From: Oligoflexia bacterium
GTDB taxonomy: Bacteria; Bdellovibrionota; UBA1018
Assembly: GCA_014378465.1 (NCBI GenBank)
Contig: JACMNQ010000026.1
Span: 1 to 49,731, forward strand
DNA: 49,731 nucleotides
Reading direction: 5' to 3'
Position 1 is the first letter of the stretch; each line of letters opens with the position of its first letter. The notes under the pieces are model-generated. The model was not told the origin of the DNA and did not search any database. It saw nothing but the letters and a program-made list of their open reading frames with translations. The position numbers were made by a program, and so were the translations under genes. This document shows positions 17,314 to 27,363 of the stretch, in pieces.

Positions 17314-18012
17314 GGATGGATGGCGCGAAGGGAGTCAACTCCTGGCTTGGATCTTGTTATGAAAGCGCTGAGGATGTATCCATGGGTGAGTTTGACGAGG
17401 TAAATGATGATGCGGTATCTCACAGCGGTTCTATTTTCCGTATTCCTGCACGCGGGGGCAGCCATGGCTATTGAAGAACCCAGGTATGCGGTTGAGTCCA
17501 AGACGGATTCCTACGAGATCAGGAAATATGAAGCGACGCTTGTGGCCGAAACCAAGGTCGAAGCGAAATTCGATGACGCCGGCAACCTGGCGTTTCGGAT
17601 CTTGGCCGATTATATCTTTGGCAATAACAAATCCAAAACCAAGCTGGCGATGACTGCGCCGGTGACTCAACAACCTCCCTCCGAAAAGATCTCCATGACT
17701 GCGCCGGTCAACCAGATACCCACTCAGGGCGGATTTCTGGTGCAGTTCACGATGCCCGCAGGCTTCACGCCCGCAAACATCCCTGAGCCCAACGATGCGC
17801 GTGTCCACCTTCGCATGGTCCCGCCCCGGCGGGTTGCGGTTTACAGTTATTCGGGCTCATGGTCAGAATCGCGGTACACCGAAAAGCTCGCGGCCTTCCT
17901 CAAGGAACTTCAAAAGAACGGGATGCAGACTACAGGCGGGCCCATCTTTGCGCGATTCAATTCTCCTTTCGTGCCCTGGTTCCTGAGGCGAAATGAAATC
18001 TGGCTTGAACTG
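17314..18012 (+). repeat. Direct repeat copy 2 (SOUL gene plus leader)
   Basis: Partner of 12883-13590, in the same orientation, about 4.4 kb apart. It begins abruptly next to the response-regulator remnant, which suggests that insertion of this copy, or deletions around it, damaged that gene. Confidence 0.85.
17382..17474 (+). CDS. Possible leader peptide overlapping SOUL copy 2
   Basis: A 30-codon ORF starting MGEFDEVNDDAVSH and ending GGSHGY, with GAGGA seven bases before its ATG. It is the counterpart of the ORF at 12951-13055. It overlaps the start of the SOUL gene in another frame. Confidence 0.3.
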   Translation: MGEFDEVNDDAVSHSGSIFRIPARGGSHGY

Positions 18013-18018
18013 GTGTGA
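17404..18018 (+). CDS. SOUL-family heme-binding protein, exported (copy 2)
   Basis: A 204-residue paralogue of the protein at 12985-13617. Signal peptide MMMRYLTAVLFSVFLHAGAA ends near AMA-IEEP. The MTAPV repeats, PPRRVAVYSYSGSWSESRY and FLRRNEIWLEL are all retained, so both copies look functional. Substitutions are mostly conservative and concentrated in the middle and C-terminal parts. The two may differ in ligand or expression; the leader here lacks the 12-bp duplication of copy 1. Confidence 0.88.
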   Translation: MMMRYLTAVLFSVFLHAGAAMAIEEPRYAVESKTDSYEIRKYEATLVAETKVEAKFDDAGNLAFRILADYIFGNNKSKTKLAMTAPVTQQPPSEKISMTAPVNQIPTQGGFLVQFTMPAGFTPANIPEPNDARVHLRMVPPRRVAVYSYSGSWSESRYTEKLAAFLKELQKNGMQTTGGPIFARFNSPFVPWFLRRNEIWLELV

Positions 18019-18260
18019 GCTTCCGCGCCGCCCGCCAGAATCCAAGTTTTACAGGTAACCTTCTGGTCCCCGTCCACGCGATGCAGGAACGCTGGAAACG
18101 GGGAAAACTTTGCCATTCGAGCAATGAGGGTTTCTCCATGCCGACTGAATCTGCGTCGAAAATCTGACGGAGCCCAAAAAGCACTCAAAGCCGCCCGCTC
18201 TCAAACCCTTCGCGTCCGGCTCAGCCTACGTTCATCATTGAAAATAGCAGTGGAAAAGCA

Positions 18261-19088
18261 TTGGAAATTTATCGAATCTTGAAGGCAACCTCCGTCGTGG
18301 CCAGCGCATTTTTGATTACCGCGTCCGCAACCTTTGCGACTGAGAATGCTCAGTGCCTGGGCAGTCACCCCGGCTCTCCCGTCGAGCGGCTGGTGAGCGA
18401 CACCTGCGAGGCCACCTCTCCCGAAGAACCTGGACTGCCTGAACCGCTCGCGAGTTTTCTTGAAGTGAGAAATGGGCGCGAGGACTGGAGCCCTGCCGAT
18501 GAAGCAAACACGGTCAAGGCCTGGAACGCCTACCATGCGAAAAATCCCGACCGCAGTACCCGGCACTGCACGCTCGCCATCGGCAAGAAAGTGGCTTCGA
18601 GTTACGCCACGGATCAGCATGAAGCTGACGTGCAGAAATTGCTCTCGGACAAAAGCACTTTTTACGTGCGCTACCGAAGCAGTGAGAAAGCGCAAGGCGA
18701 GTGGAGAAATCCCGATCGCAGTCGCAGCTTCGACATCAATGACCTCGCCGGCTATGAAAAAGCCACTGACGCGTCCATCGCTCATAAGGATCTGAAGAAG
18801 CTCAAGATCACCGTCTTTCACTCGGACCCGGCCTACCTCGAGCGCGCCATGAAGATTCGCGACCATTTCAAGGAAAAGTGGCAGCTCGGAGACGATCAGG
18901 TCCAGCTCATTCTGGATCCCAACGAAAAAGACCCCTACAACACGAGGCTCGACGGTCCGACCATTCCGATTTACCGAAGCTACTCCTATCATCCCCTCAC
19001 CGTTCAATGTGCCGCGAAAGTGGCCGACGAAGTTCAGGATGCGCCAGTTGAACTCATTGCGGATGCACCTGTTGCCGATGCGCCCTAG
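18261..19088 (+). CDS. Exported protein of unknown function ending at an in-frame TAG
   Basis: A 275-residue protein. The apparent start is TTG at 18261 with GGAAAAG just upstream; a signal peptide (MEIYRILKATSVVASAFLIT) ends near TFA-TENAQC. The mature part is polar with few Cys and no domain that I recognise. Reading past the TAG at 19086-19088 in the same frame gives another 57 coding-like codons (PKVEAKSEAKGAAKNAED, then a Ser/Pro/Asp-rich PDSSPDSS stretch) to TGA at 19260-19262. The text before the stop is of the same Ala/Asp/Pro/Val type, so the TAG seems to interrupt one low-complexity tail. It may be a recent nonsense mutation, readthrough, or a sequencing error. Confidence 0.6.
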   Translation: MEIYRILKATSVVASAFLITASATFATENAQCLGSHPGSPVERLVSDTCEATSPEEPGLPEPLASFLEVRNGREDWSPADEANTVKAWNAYHAKNPDRSTRHCTLAIGKKVASSYATDQHEADVQKLLSDKSTFYVRYRSSEKAQGEWRNPDRSRSFDINDLAGYEKATDASIAHKDLKKLKITVFHSDPAYLERAMKIRDHFKEKWQLGDDQVQLILDPNEKDPYNTRLDGPTIPIYRSYSYHPLTVQCAAKVADEVQDAPVELIADAPVADAP

Positions 19089-19270
19089 CCCAAAGTCGAA
19101 GCCAAAAGCGAGGCAAAAGGTGCTGCGAAAAATGCCGAAGACGCATGCGTCAGTACGGCACTCGAGCCGAGTAAAGAGGGCGACTCATCTCCCGACTCCT
19201 CTCCCGACTCCTCTGCCACCGCTCTTGACCCCACCCCGTCCAAGGCGGGAAGCCTGGACTGAGCTCGCCC

Positions 19271-21016
19271 TCACAATTCTTCGGCGAAAACCTTCTCCGT
19301 GATTTTCCAGTACTTTTCCTGCTTTCGGGCGATGACGAACGAAGGCAAGCGAAAAAGCCTCTGGTACCTGATCACTTCGGCGGGAGTCATGATTTCGATC
19401 GCAAGTTCCGGGCGCCTCAGATGAGAGCGCAGGAAGTTGATGTTGAATTTCTTGATCGACGAGGGATTGTTGAAAAAGTGGGCTTCACTCACGTACTGAG
19501 CTTCGTAGTCGTAATACCGGATTTCCAGATAGGGATTTCCATTCTTGTCCATGCGCTCTTCAAAAGTGATCTTGGCAGGTGTGAGAACGTGGGCGTTCTT
19601 CGACAACTTGGCCTGTTTCAATTTTGCATCAGCGTCGATCAACGCCGCTTCGCACTTTTCGCACGCTTTGGCCGTGATGTCATTTTCACTCCCGCAGCTG
19701 TGACAGAGCTTGAGACGGAACCGAAAGCCACACGGTGTGATCGCCAGGGTCACCGGATCCTGCGTGGCGCCCCTGCATTTTCTCCCGAAGTGCTCGAGAA
19801 TGATCCCGTCTTCGTCCGCATAGCCCCAGAACTGGTTCTCAAAGGAACACGCCGGGCAAAGCACGAGCACAGGCACCGTATCCTTTGCAGGCCGCTTGTC
19901 GCTGATCTCAGGCGCATAGATGTCATGCCCCATGCCGGTGTAATCGAGGATGTAGCAGTCCTTCTTGTCAGCTGAAAGGCGAAGGCCACGACCGACGATC
20001 TGCTGATAGAGACTGTTGGACTCAGTGGGGCGCAGGATCGCGATCACGTCCACATGTGGGGCATCAAAACCCGTGGTCAGTACCGATACATTGACGAGGT
20101 ACTTGAACTTCTTCTTCTTGAAGTCGTTCACGGTCTCATTTCGGTCGGCCATGTCGGTGTCCCCCAGAATGAGCCTGCAATCACCTTCCGGCAGATAGGA
20201 CATGATCTCTTCAGCGTGTCGAACGGAGCTGCTGAAAATCATCACGCCTTTTCTCTGGTAGCGCTCGGTGATGTCGATGATGTTCTTGATGATGAAGGGA
20301 GTCAGGCGTTTCTGACTCTTCAGGATCTCTTCGACTTCAGCGGCCGTATACATGCGGTCCGGGCGGTCCTTTTCTGAAAGTTCCGAGAAATCATAACAGG
20401 TGACCGGAATATCGATTTTCACGGGAGTGGTCAGGTAGCGGTTCCGGATCATGTAGGAAAGAGGCAACTCGTACACGCATTGCTTGAAAAAGCGCGGTTG
20501 ATCCGTCTTGATCTCACCCGTCTGGGAGTATTCATAGATCCAGCCCAGACCCAGCCGATAAGGGGTCGCCGTCAGGCCGAGAATGCAGAGCCCTGGATTT
20601 CGGTCGAGAAGTTTCCTGATGACTTCCTGATACTGGGTCGCGCCCTCATCCGCCACGCGGTGGCACTCATCAATCACGAGCAGGGAGAAATCATTGAAGA
20701 AGTCATCCGAGGCGCGAGCGATGGACTGCACGCTGCCGAAGATGGCCTTGTGATCCCGGTCCTTCTTTCCCAGGCTTGCCGAAAAGATCCCGGCCGAAAG
20801 TCCGTAGCTGACGTACTTTTCGTAATTCTGTTCGACGAGTTCCTTGACGTGGGCCAGGACCAGGACCCGTCCTTTCGCGATGCGAGCCAGCTCTGCGATC
20901 ACGAGACTCTTTCCTGCACCAGTGGGGAGCACGACCATGGCGGGGACGCGCTTTTTCCGAAAGAACCGCAGAGCGCTGTCGACTGCCTCCTGTTGATAAT
21001 CTCGAAGTTCATACAT
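19271..21016 (-). CDS. radD: RadD (YejH) DNA repair ATPase
   Basis: A 581-residue superfamily 2 helicase-like ATPase, close in length to E. coli RadD. Walker A PTGAGKS is at 31-37, the DECH box at 116-119, LTATPYR is motif III, and [14 protein letters not shown] with QIVGRGLRL are motifs V and VI. Zinc-binding Cys pairs (CPAC, CHSC, CEKC) lie in the C-terminal half. RadD helps repair double-strand breaks and assists RecA-mediated strand exchange. A TAATAT box at 21023-21028 ends six bases before the ATG, so a leaderless transcript is possible. Its stop is 8 bp from the TGA of the convergent tail at 19262. Confidence 0.9.
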   Translation of the reverse strand: MYELRDYQQEAVDSALRFFRKKRVPAMVVLPTGAGKSLVIAELARIAKGRVLVLAHVKELVEQNYEKYVSYGLSAGIFSASLGKKDRDHKAIFGSVQSIARASDDFFNDFSLLVIDECHRVADEGATQYQEVIRKLLDRNPGLCILGLTATPYRLGLGWIYEYSQTGEIKTDQPRFFKQCVYELPLSYMIRNRYLTTPVKIDIPVTCYDFSELSEKDRPDRMYTAAEVEEILKSQKRLTPFIIKNIIDITERYQRKGVMIFSSSVRHAEEIMSYLPEGDCRLILGDTDMADRNETVNDFKKKKFKYLVNVSVLTTGFDAPHVDVIAILRPTESNSLYQQIVGRGLRLSADKKDCYILDYTGMGHDIYAPEISDKRPAKDTVPVLVLCPACSFENQFWGYADEDGIILEHFGRKCRGATQDPVTLAITPCGFRFRLKLCHSCGSENDITAKACEKCEAALIDADAKLKQAKLSKNAHVLTPAKITFEERMDKNGNPYLEIRYYDYEAQYVSEAHFFNNPSSIKKFNINFLRSHLRRPELAIEIMTPAEVIRYQRLFRLPSFVIARKQEKYWKITEKVFAEEL

Positions 21017-21188
21017 GAGGGGATATTAGGGCCTTGGCGCAGTTTTGCACCAAGTAAATGAAAGGCATTAATGCAACGAGCCATGATCCTTCGGTATTTT
21101 TACACAGAGTAAATAGAATAACCGCCGCACTCGCTCTCGCTTTCCGTGCGCCTGAGCTGCCCGCTTCGTGAAAAAAGACGCCAAAATA

Positions 21189-21218
21189 TTGGACTCTTTT
21201 GCAAGCTCGCCCTATTCT
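21189..21218 (+). promoter_or_regulatory. Sigma-70-like promoter of the trehalase gene
   Basis: TTGGAC (21189-21194) and TATTCT (21213-21218) are separated by 18 bp, about 45 bp before the trehalase ATG. Confidence 0.4.
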
Positions 21219-21263
21219 GGATGACTCAACCGCTCACCCCCATGCAAGGATGCTTTACAACTG

Positions 21264-22976
21264 ATGGTTCATCGCTCACCCCAAAATGATCGCCCCGCCG
21301 CAAACGTTTTTGGATTCTTCACGTCCTCAAGTTCGACCACGGCTTCCCTCGCCGAAGCTGCGTGGGGAGAAATTGAAGTTCGAGCCGAACGGCCGGCGAA
21401 CATCGCGGATCAGGACCCGTGGGAACTTTATGGAGAACTGTTTGAGCGCGTCCAGCTTGCGGGCGTTTTTGAAGACTCCAAGCACTTCGTGGACATGATC
21501 CCCAAAGACGATCTCGTGACGACCCTGAGGGACTTTCAGGTGCGGAAGCCGGAGTTGAAGACGGAGCTTCTCGCTTTCATCGAGCGGCATTTCAATCCAC
21601 CCGCCGACCTGACTTCCCACTTTGAAAGTCTGCCGAGCGAGCCCGTGGAGACCCACATCAAACGTCTCTGGCCGTATCTCAAACGCACGCCCGACGAAGA
21701 AACTCAGCCGGAGTGTTCCCTCATTCATCTGCCCCACTCCTATATCGTTCCGGGCGGCCGCTTCCGGGAACTCTACTACTGGGACTCCTATTTCACGCAG
21801 CTCGGCCTGCTTGCCGATGGTGAGGATGAAGTTTTTCAGAACATGGTGAAGAACTTCGCGCATCTCCTGATGACGATCGGCCGCATTCCGAACGGCAATC
21901 GCGATTACTACCGTGGGCGCTCTCAACCCCCGTTTTTTTCCTACATGATCGCGCTCTGGCAGGAGCGGTACGGAAACGAAAGCGCGCTTCAGTTTCTTCC
22001 CGCGCTCATCAAGGAACATCACTTCTGGATGAGTGGAGGCCGCGTGGTCCGACTCGGAAAAGGCGTGCTCAACCGCTACTGGGATGACCGAGGCGGCCCA
22101 AGGCCCGAATCTTACCGCGAGGATCTCGAACTCGCCGTGCACGCACGGAAGTCGTTGGGTCGCCTGGCCTCGGGAGTTTACCGTGATCTGCGGGCTGGAG
22201 CGGAATCCGGCTGGGATTTCAGCACCCGCTGGTTTGAAGACCCCAGGGAGTTTGCCACAATCCGGACTTCGGCTTTCATCCCGGTGGATCTCAACTCCTT
22301 TCTTTACAGTCTTGAAACCAAAATCGCGGAACTCGCCCTGGCCTCAGGGGACGAGCTTTTGGCTGATGCTTATGCCGAGTATGCCTCGGAACGGCGCGAG
22401 CTGATCCAGCATTACCTCTGGAACGAGACATCAGGAACCTACCACGATTATCATTGGGGCAAGAAGGCACGCTCTCCCGAGTTGACCGTTGCCATGGTCG
22501 CGCCGCTCTTTGCGGGCGTCGCCACACCAGAGCAGGCGAGTCGCGTGGCGAGTCGGCTGGAAAGAGATTTTCTCAAGCCCGGCGGACTGGTGACGACGCT
22601 TCGAGTTTCCGGCCAACAGTGGGACGCGCCCAATGGCTGGGCCCCCGCTCAGTGGATGGCTTATGCAGGACTGAAGCGCTATCACCTCGAGCCGCTGGCA
22701 GAAGTCATTCGCCAGCGATGGCTGACGCTCAATCAACAGGTCTTCCGGACCACGGGCAAACTGATGGAAAAGTACAACGTCGTCGATGTCGATCTGATGT
22801 CAGGCGGCGGCGAATATCCGCTACAAGTCGGCTTTGGCTGGACCAACGGAGTCTACCGGGCACTCAGCATGCCCGAAGTATCGCTCATCCATTTAAAACC
22901 GTTTCAAGCTCCGTCTGGTCCCCACGCTGCAGTCTCTGAGTCAGCGCATTCGTCGTGGCCCCGCGACCCCGTTTGA
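21264..22976 (+). CDS. Alpha,alpha-trehalase (GH37), cytoplasmic TreF-like
   Basis: A 570-residue glycoside hydrolase family 37 enzyme that splits trehalose into two glucose molecules. Both family signatures are present: PGGRFRELYYWDSYF and QWDAPNGWAPAQW. The catalytic acid Asp is in ESGWDFS and the base Glu in GGGEYPLQVGFGWTNGV. There is no signal peptide, which fits a TreF-type cytosolic enzyme in osmolyte turnover. The last 92 bases overlap the end of the convergent ADP-ribosylglycohydrolase gene; the final 30 residues (after the conserved WTNGV) look unrelated to the family and may have arisen by stop loss. Confidence 0.92.
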   Translation: MVHRSPQNDRPAANVFGFFTSSSSTTASLAEAAWGEIEVRAERPANIADQDPWELYGELFERVQLAGVFEDSKHFVDMIPKDDLVTTLRDFQVRKPELKTELLAFIERHFNPPADLTSHFESLPSEPVETHIKRLWPYLKRTPDEETQPECSLIHLPHSYIVPGGRFRELYYWDSYFTQLGLLADGEDEVFQNMVKNFAHLLMTIGRIPNGNRDYYRGRSQPPFFSYMIALWQERYGNESALQFLPALIKEHHFWMSGGRVVRLGKGVLNRYWDDRGGPRPESYREDLELAVHARKSLGRLASGVYRDLRAGAESGWDFSTRWFEDPREFATIRTSAFIPVDLNSFLYSLETKIAELALASGDELLADAYAEYASERRELIQHYLWNETSGTYHDYHWGKKARSPELTVAMVAPLFAGVATPEQASRVASRLERDFLKPGGLVTTLRVSGQQWDAPNGWAPAQWMAYAGLKRYHLEPLAEVIRQRWLTLNQQVFRTTGKLMEKYNVVDVDLMSGGGEYPLQVGFGWTNGVYRALSMPEVSLIHLKPFQAPSGPHAAVSESAHSSWPRDPV

Positions 22977-23700
22977 AGAACCACAGCCCAAGCGCCAGAG
23001 CCGCAGTTGAATCATTGCTGCCCTCGGAGACCTGCGTGAGTTCAAACGCATGCTGGTAACCTTTTCCATTTTTGATCGCATCGACCGCGATCTTGAGCGT
23101 TTCAGGCGCGTAAAATCCCTGACCCGTGGTCCAGGGCAGATCCTTGCGAAGTTCTCCGGTCCTGAGATAGGTATCGAGATCTCTCACCGTATCGAGGCCA
23201 TCGGAATGAAGGTGCGTTGTTGAAAGAAAATCAATCAGGCAGGCATCCACTTCGAAGCCCAGCGCCAGAAGCGGTAAAGCGCGCGCAAGAACGCCGTTGC
23301 CCGCAGAAGTGTCATACGGGTAATCATCAAACTGCAGTTCAAAAGCATCCAGACTCAGGCCTCGGTCAGCATGATCCTTCAATTGCCTGAGTGCCACCTG
23401 AGTGGCTTTTCCCATTCCACGCAGATCTCCGGAGCAGTACCACTCGAGAAGCGATTGATTGGCTTCGGCCCGCATCCCGGCCCAGAACGTCTGATCAAAA
23501 TCCTGATCGAGACTCCGGTGATGCTTCTTCAGCGCATGCACGGTCGACAGCAGCAGCTTCGTGTCATCGGTGTAACTGAGCACTGAATCGCCGTCGAGGC
23601 GTTCATGAATCTGTTCGATCGAGGGCGACTTGCTTTCAAATTCCGCACCCAGAGCATCTCCCCAGGCAAAACCGTAGACCAGATCAGGCAACAGGGACAT
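22885..23700 (-). CDS. ADP-ribosylglycohydrolase-family protein with altered metal site
   Basis: A 271-residue protein of the ADP-ribosylglycohydrolase/DraG family, all-helical enzymes that remove ADP-ribose using two metal ions. Seen: GFAWGDALGAEFE and SYTDDTKLLLS, the first metal motif. The C-terminal motif normally GxDTDT reads GSNDST here, so two expected acidic ligands are Asn and Ser. Activity may be weakened, shifted or absent. Start: MSLLPDLVYGFAWGD at 23700, with AAAGGAA upstream. Converges with and overlaps the trehalase gene by 92 bp. Confidence 0.8.
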   Translation of the reverse strand: MSLLPDLVYGFAWGDALGAEFESKSPSIEQIHERLDGDSVLSYTDDTKLLLSTVHALKKHHRSLDQDFDQTFWAGMRAEANQSLLEWYCSGDLRGMGKATQVALRQLKDHADRGLSLDAFELQFDDYPYDTSAGNGVLARALPLLALGFEVDACLIDFLSTTHLHSDGLDTVRDLDTYLRTGELRKDLPWTTGQGFYAPETLKIAVDAIKNGKGYQHAFELTQVSEGSNDSTAALALGLWFFKRGRGATTNALTQRLQRGDQTELETVLNG

Positions 23701-23849
23701 GGAGGTTCCTTTCAATGAGAGACTTCGCTTCGCGCCGATCCTCTGATCATAACCGCCTATCATCCAGACGCAACTGGCCAGTGAAACAGGCTCCAATCAA
23801 AACACTTTACGGACGCGCGGGTCAGGCCCCCAAAGTCACCCCACCGATT

Positions 23850-25475
23850 TCAACCCAGCAGAAGCTGAGCGACGATCAACTTGGCCAGCGTGGCGAAGGG
23901 ATAGACTGCGGAGTAGCCGATATCCGTGCGGTCATCCCGAGTCTGCTCCTTGGCAAAGGCCAGGACCGCAGGTTGAGTCTGTATTCCTGCCAGGACTCCC
24001 GCCAAAGTCGCATAGGGAACTTTGAAAACTTTCAGTCCCAACAGCAGCACGAACACCCCGGTGAAAGACGTGATCAGCATCCCTCCCACGAGGATGGGCC
24101 ACCCCGTTCCTCTTTGGAGGGTTGAAGCAAAGGCAAACCCGGATTTGGTTCCGACTCCTGCGAGAAACAGCACCAGGCCAAGCTGACGAATTGAAAGGTT
24201 GGCGCTGTAAGGGAGAGTCCAGCACAGGGGGCCGGTGCGCGAGAGAGTTCCCAGCAGAAGCCCGACCAGCAACGGTCCTCCGGCAAACCCCAGACTGAAA
24301 GCATGGCCACCCGGGAGAGGCAGAGAAATCATTCCGACCAGAAGCCCGAGCGCGATGCCAAGACTGAACGTCGTGATTTCGACTTCACTGATGTCCTTGT
24401 AGGAATCCCCGAAAAAGCGCGTCACTGCACTCAGTGCCTCGCGCGGAGCCACCACTCGCACGCGGTCACCGAGTCTCAGACGAAGACCCGGTTCCGCCAG
24501 CAGATCCGTATCTCCGCGACGAACCCGGGTCACCACTGCTCCGTGAAGCTGCGCGACGCCCAGATCCCGCACTCGCTTTCCGGCGAGTTTCGGATTGGAG
24601 ACGAAGACCCGCCGGAAGTCATGAGCTGAATGATCCAGCCAGAGATCCTGAGTCGCATACGCCCCGAGCTTTTGGCAGGCCCTTTCCACTTCGTCTTTCG
24701 AACCGATGAGACTGATGAGATCACCCGTGCAGAGCACGGAATCCTGAGAGGCAAGACTCTCGTGGCCCGCGTGATTCAAGCGTCCCGGGAGCAGATGCCA
24801 ACCTTCCCTCTCCCTGAGGGCCCCGAAAGTCTCGGCCGGCACCACTCCATTCAAAATCTGGATCGTGCGGTCCATGATTTCACTTTCCGCCACTTTCACG
24901 GACTGCTCTGAAGATCCTGACCGTGAATCCAGCCTCTTGCCAAGCACCAGGACCGTGATCATGCCGACTACCCCGAGCGGGTAAGTCAGGGAGTAGGCCA
25001 CCACCGGCTCGGCAAGCACGGACTGAAGCGCTTCACCGGTCAGTCCGCGCAGGTGCAACTGCTCCAGAATGGACGCCAGTGCGGGAGTGTTGGTGAGACT
25101 GCCCGCGAACATCCCTGACGAAAAGGTCGACGAAAGACCGAGAAAAGGCCGGAGCACGACCGTGATCCCTGCAGCCGCGGTCAGGCCGAGGAGTACCAGA
25201 GCGTTATCACGCATCCCCGTTCTCCGGAGCGCCTCGAAGAAAATCGGGCCACAGCCGATTCCGGTCGTGTAAACGAACAGCACCAGACCGATTGTGTAGA
25301 TCATTTCGGGCAGAATCAGTCTCGAATCCAGCGAAGAGACCGCGAGACCCGTGAAAAGAACGCCGGCAATCCCGAGCCGCACACCGAAAATCGGCAGCTT
25401 CCCGATGAAGCACCCGATCCCGCAGACGGTGAACAGGAGAAAAAGTGGACTGCTCACCAGAAGATGAATGAACAC
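23850..25475 (-). CDS. AspT/YidE/YbjL-family (AAE) transporter
   Basis: A 541-residue membrane protein with two hydrophobic halves around a hydrophilic centre holding two TrkA-C-like (RCK_C) modules (VPAETFGALREREGW, VRRGDTDLLAEPGLRLRLGDRVRVV). Each half carries the duplicated transporter repeat (GMFAGSLTNTPALA, AGVLAGIQTQPAVLAFA). The prototype AspT exchanges aspartate for alanine. The start is GTG, only 4 nt after the pckG stop, so the genes form an operon and translation is probably coupled. A role in C4-dicarboxylate or amino-acid exchange beside PEP carboxykinase is plausible, but the substrate is not readable. Confidence 0.85.
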   Translation of the reverse strand: MFIHLLVSSPLFLLFTVCGIGCFIGKLPIFGVRLGIAGVLFTGLAVSSLDSRLILPEMIYTIGLVLFVYTTGIGCGPIFFEALRRTGMRDNALVLLGLTAAAGITVVLRPFLGLSSTFSSGMFAGSLTNTPALASILEQLHLRGLTGEALQSVLAEPVVAYSLTYPLGVVGMITVLVLGKRLDSRSGSSEQSVKVAESEIMDRTIQILNGVVPAETFGALREREGWHLLPGRLNHAGHESLASQDSVLCTGDLISLIGSKDEVERACQKLGAYATQDLWLDHSAHDFRRVFVSNPKLAGKRVRDLGVAQLHGAVVTRVRRGDTDLLAEPGLRLRLGDRVRVVAPREALSAVTRFFGDSYKDISEVEITTFSLGIALGLLVGMISLPLPGGHAFSLGFAGGPLLVGLLLGTLSRTGPLCWTLPYSANLSIRQLGLVLFLAGVGTKSGFAFASTLQRGTGWPILVGGMLITSFTGVFVLLLGLKVFKVPYATLAGVLAGIQTQPAVLAFAKEQTRDDRTDIGYSAVYPFATLAKLIVAQLLLG

Positions 25476-25479
25476 AGGG

Positions 25480-27363
25480 TCAGCTCAGCGGTGCGGCTTT
25501 GAACGCTTCACTCTCCACTTCAGTCCTCTCGGCGGCCAGTTCCCATTTCAGGGGTGAACGCCAGAGGCTTTGGGAGTGAAGCTCGCGAACAAGATCCATC
25601 TCTGCCGGAAGACGGTCCTGAAATTTTTCAAAAAAAGTCTGATGAGAAGCGAGTTCCAGTTTCCACTCTTCACGGTCGATCGCGACGAGATCAGAAAACT
25701 TCTGGGGATTCATCATTTCAAGTCCCTTCCAGTTGAGGTCCTCAAATTTGGGGACCCAGCCCAGCGGACTTTCGATCGCATAGGCCCGGCCCCGGAGACG
25801 TTGAACGATCCACTGAAGAATCCTGGCATTTTCACCAAAGCCTGGCCAGAGGTACTCCCCGTTCGCGTCCTTGCGGTACCAGTTCACGCCAAAAATCCGG
25901 GGCGGATCCGACAGAGTCTTGCCCATCTGGAGCCAGTGCCTGAAGTAATCGGCCATGTTATAACCGCAAAACGGCAGCATCGCGAAAGGATCGCGGCGGA
26001 CGAGCCCGACTTTGCCTGCGGCCGCGGCTGTGGTTTCTGAACCGATGGCCGCGCCCAGGAAGACGCCGAAATTCCAGTTGAAGGATTGGTAAACCAGCGG
26101 GATCGTCGTGGGACGCCTGCCGCCGAAGATCATGCCGCTGATCGGCACCCCCTTCGGATTGTCCCACTCCGAGTCCAGGGACGGGCATTGACTGATGGGC
26201 GCGGTGAAGCGCGAATTCGGATGCGCGGCTTTACGGCCGCAGCCGGGCGTCCACTCGCGTCCCTGCCAATCCGTGAGGCGTGCGGGAGCTTCTTCAGTCA
26301 TCTCCTCCCACCAGACATCTTCATCCAGAGTCAGAGCCACGTTGGTGAAAATCGTGTTCGCGCGGATCGCCGCCATGGCATTCGGATTGGTCTTGAGCGA
26401 GGTGCCCGGCGCCACTCCGAAGAATCCGGCTTCGGCGTTGATCGCGTAAAGGCGTCCGTCTTCACCGGGTTTCAGCCACGCGATGTCATCTCCGATCGTC
26501 GTGATCTTCCAGTCGCTCAACTCGTTCGGCGGAATCATCATGGCGAAATTCGTTTTTCCGCAGGCGCTTGGAAAAGCCCCGGTGATGTAGGTCTTTTCTC
26601 CATCCGGAGACTCGGCCCCGAGAATGAGCATGTGCTCCGCGAGCCAGCCCTGTTCCCGCCCCATGGCCGAAGCGATGCGAAGGGCGAAACACTTCTTGCC
26701 GAGAAGTGCGTTTCCGCCGTAGCCACTGCCATAAGACCAGATCGAATGATCTTCCGGAAAATGAACGATGTACTTCTTCTCGTTGTTGCAGGGCCAGGCC
26801 ACATCACTCTGAAGGTGCCCAAGTGGCATCCCGACGGAATGCAGACAGGGGACATAGTCACCGTCACTGAGCACATCCCAGACTTTGCGTCCCATGCGGG
26901 TCATGATCTTCATGTTCGCGACGACATAAGGGGAGTCCGTCAGCTCGATCCCGATCTTCGCAAGTGGTGAACCCAGAGGCCCCATGGAAAAAGGCACGAC
27001 ATAGAGCGTGCGTCCCCGCATCGAGCCGTTGAAGAGATCCGTCATCCGAGGCTTCATCTCTTTCGGGTCACACCAGTTGTTCGTCGGACCGGCGTCTTCC
27101 TTGCGCAGGCTGCAGATGAAAGTGCTTTCTTCGACCCGGGCGGCATCACTCGGATCTGACCACGCCAGATAGCTGTTCGGGCGCTTGGCGGAGTTGAGTT
27201 TCCGGAGCGTCCCTGATTTCACCATGAGCGCGCAGAGGTCATCGTACTCCTGCTCCGAACCATCGCACCAGTGAATGCGGTCGGGCTTGCAGAGTTCCTG
27301 CACGGACTGGATCCAGGCACGGGCCTGATAGCTTCTGACGTAATCGGGAGTGGAAAATGACAT
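25480..27363 (-). CDS. pckG: Phosphoenolpyruvate carboxykinase (GTP)
   Basis: A 627-residue GTP-dependent PEP carboxykinase that converts oxaloacetate plus GTP to phosphoenolpyruvate, the entry step of gluconeogenesis. Seen: the kinase P-loop [14 protein letters not shown] with the reactive Cys, GDDIAW metal site, the guanine-binding region FGVNWYRKD and the [10 protein letters not shown] block. Start: MSFSTPDYV at 27363, ten bases after GAAGGA; a longer reading to 27630 has no family resemblance. First gene of a two-gene unit with the AspT-like transporter. Confidence 0.93.
   Translation of the reverse strand: MSFSTPDYVRSYQARAWIQSVQELCKPDRIHWCDGSEQEYDDLCALMVKSGTLRKLNSAKRPNSYLAWSDPSDAARVEESTFICSLRKEDAGPTNNWCDPKEMKPRMTDLFNGSMRGRTLYVVPFSMGPLGSPLAKIGIELTDSPYVVANMKIMTRMGRKVWDVLSDGDYVPCLHSVGMPLGHLQSDVAWPCNNEKKYIVHFPEDHSIWSYGSGYGGNALLGKKCFALRIASAMGREQGWLAEHMLILGAESPDGEKTYITGAFPSACGKTNFAMMIPPNELSDWKITTIGDDIAWLKPGEDGRLYAINAEAGFFGVAPGTSLKTNPNAMAAIRANTIFTNVALTLDEDVWWEEMTEEAPARLTDWQGREWTPGCGRKAAHPNSRFTAPISQCPSLDSEWDNPKGVPISGMIFGGRRPTTIPLVYQSFNWNFGVFLGAAIGSETTAAAAGKVGLVRRDPFAMLPFCGYNMADYFRHWLQMGKTLSDPPRIFGVNWYRKDANGEYLWPGFGENARILQWIVQRLRGRAYAIESPLGWVPKFEDLNWKGLEMMNPQKFSDLVAIDREEWKLELASHQTFFEKFQDRLPAEMDLVRELHSQSLWRSPLKWELAAERTEVESEAFKAAPLS

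Noticed and set aside
18261..19262. Pyrrolysine or selenocysteine recoding at the in-frame stops
   Set aside because: The two interrupted ORFs use different stops (TAG and TAA), neither is TGA, and there is no SECIS-like or Pyl machinery nearby.
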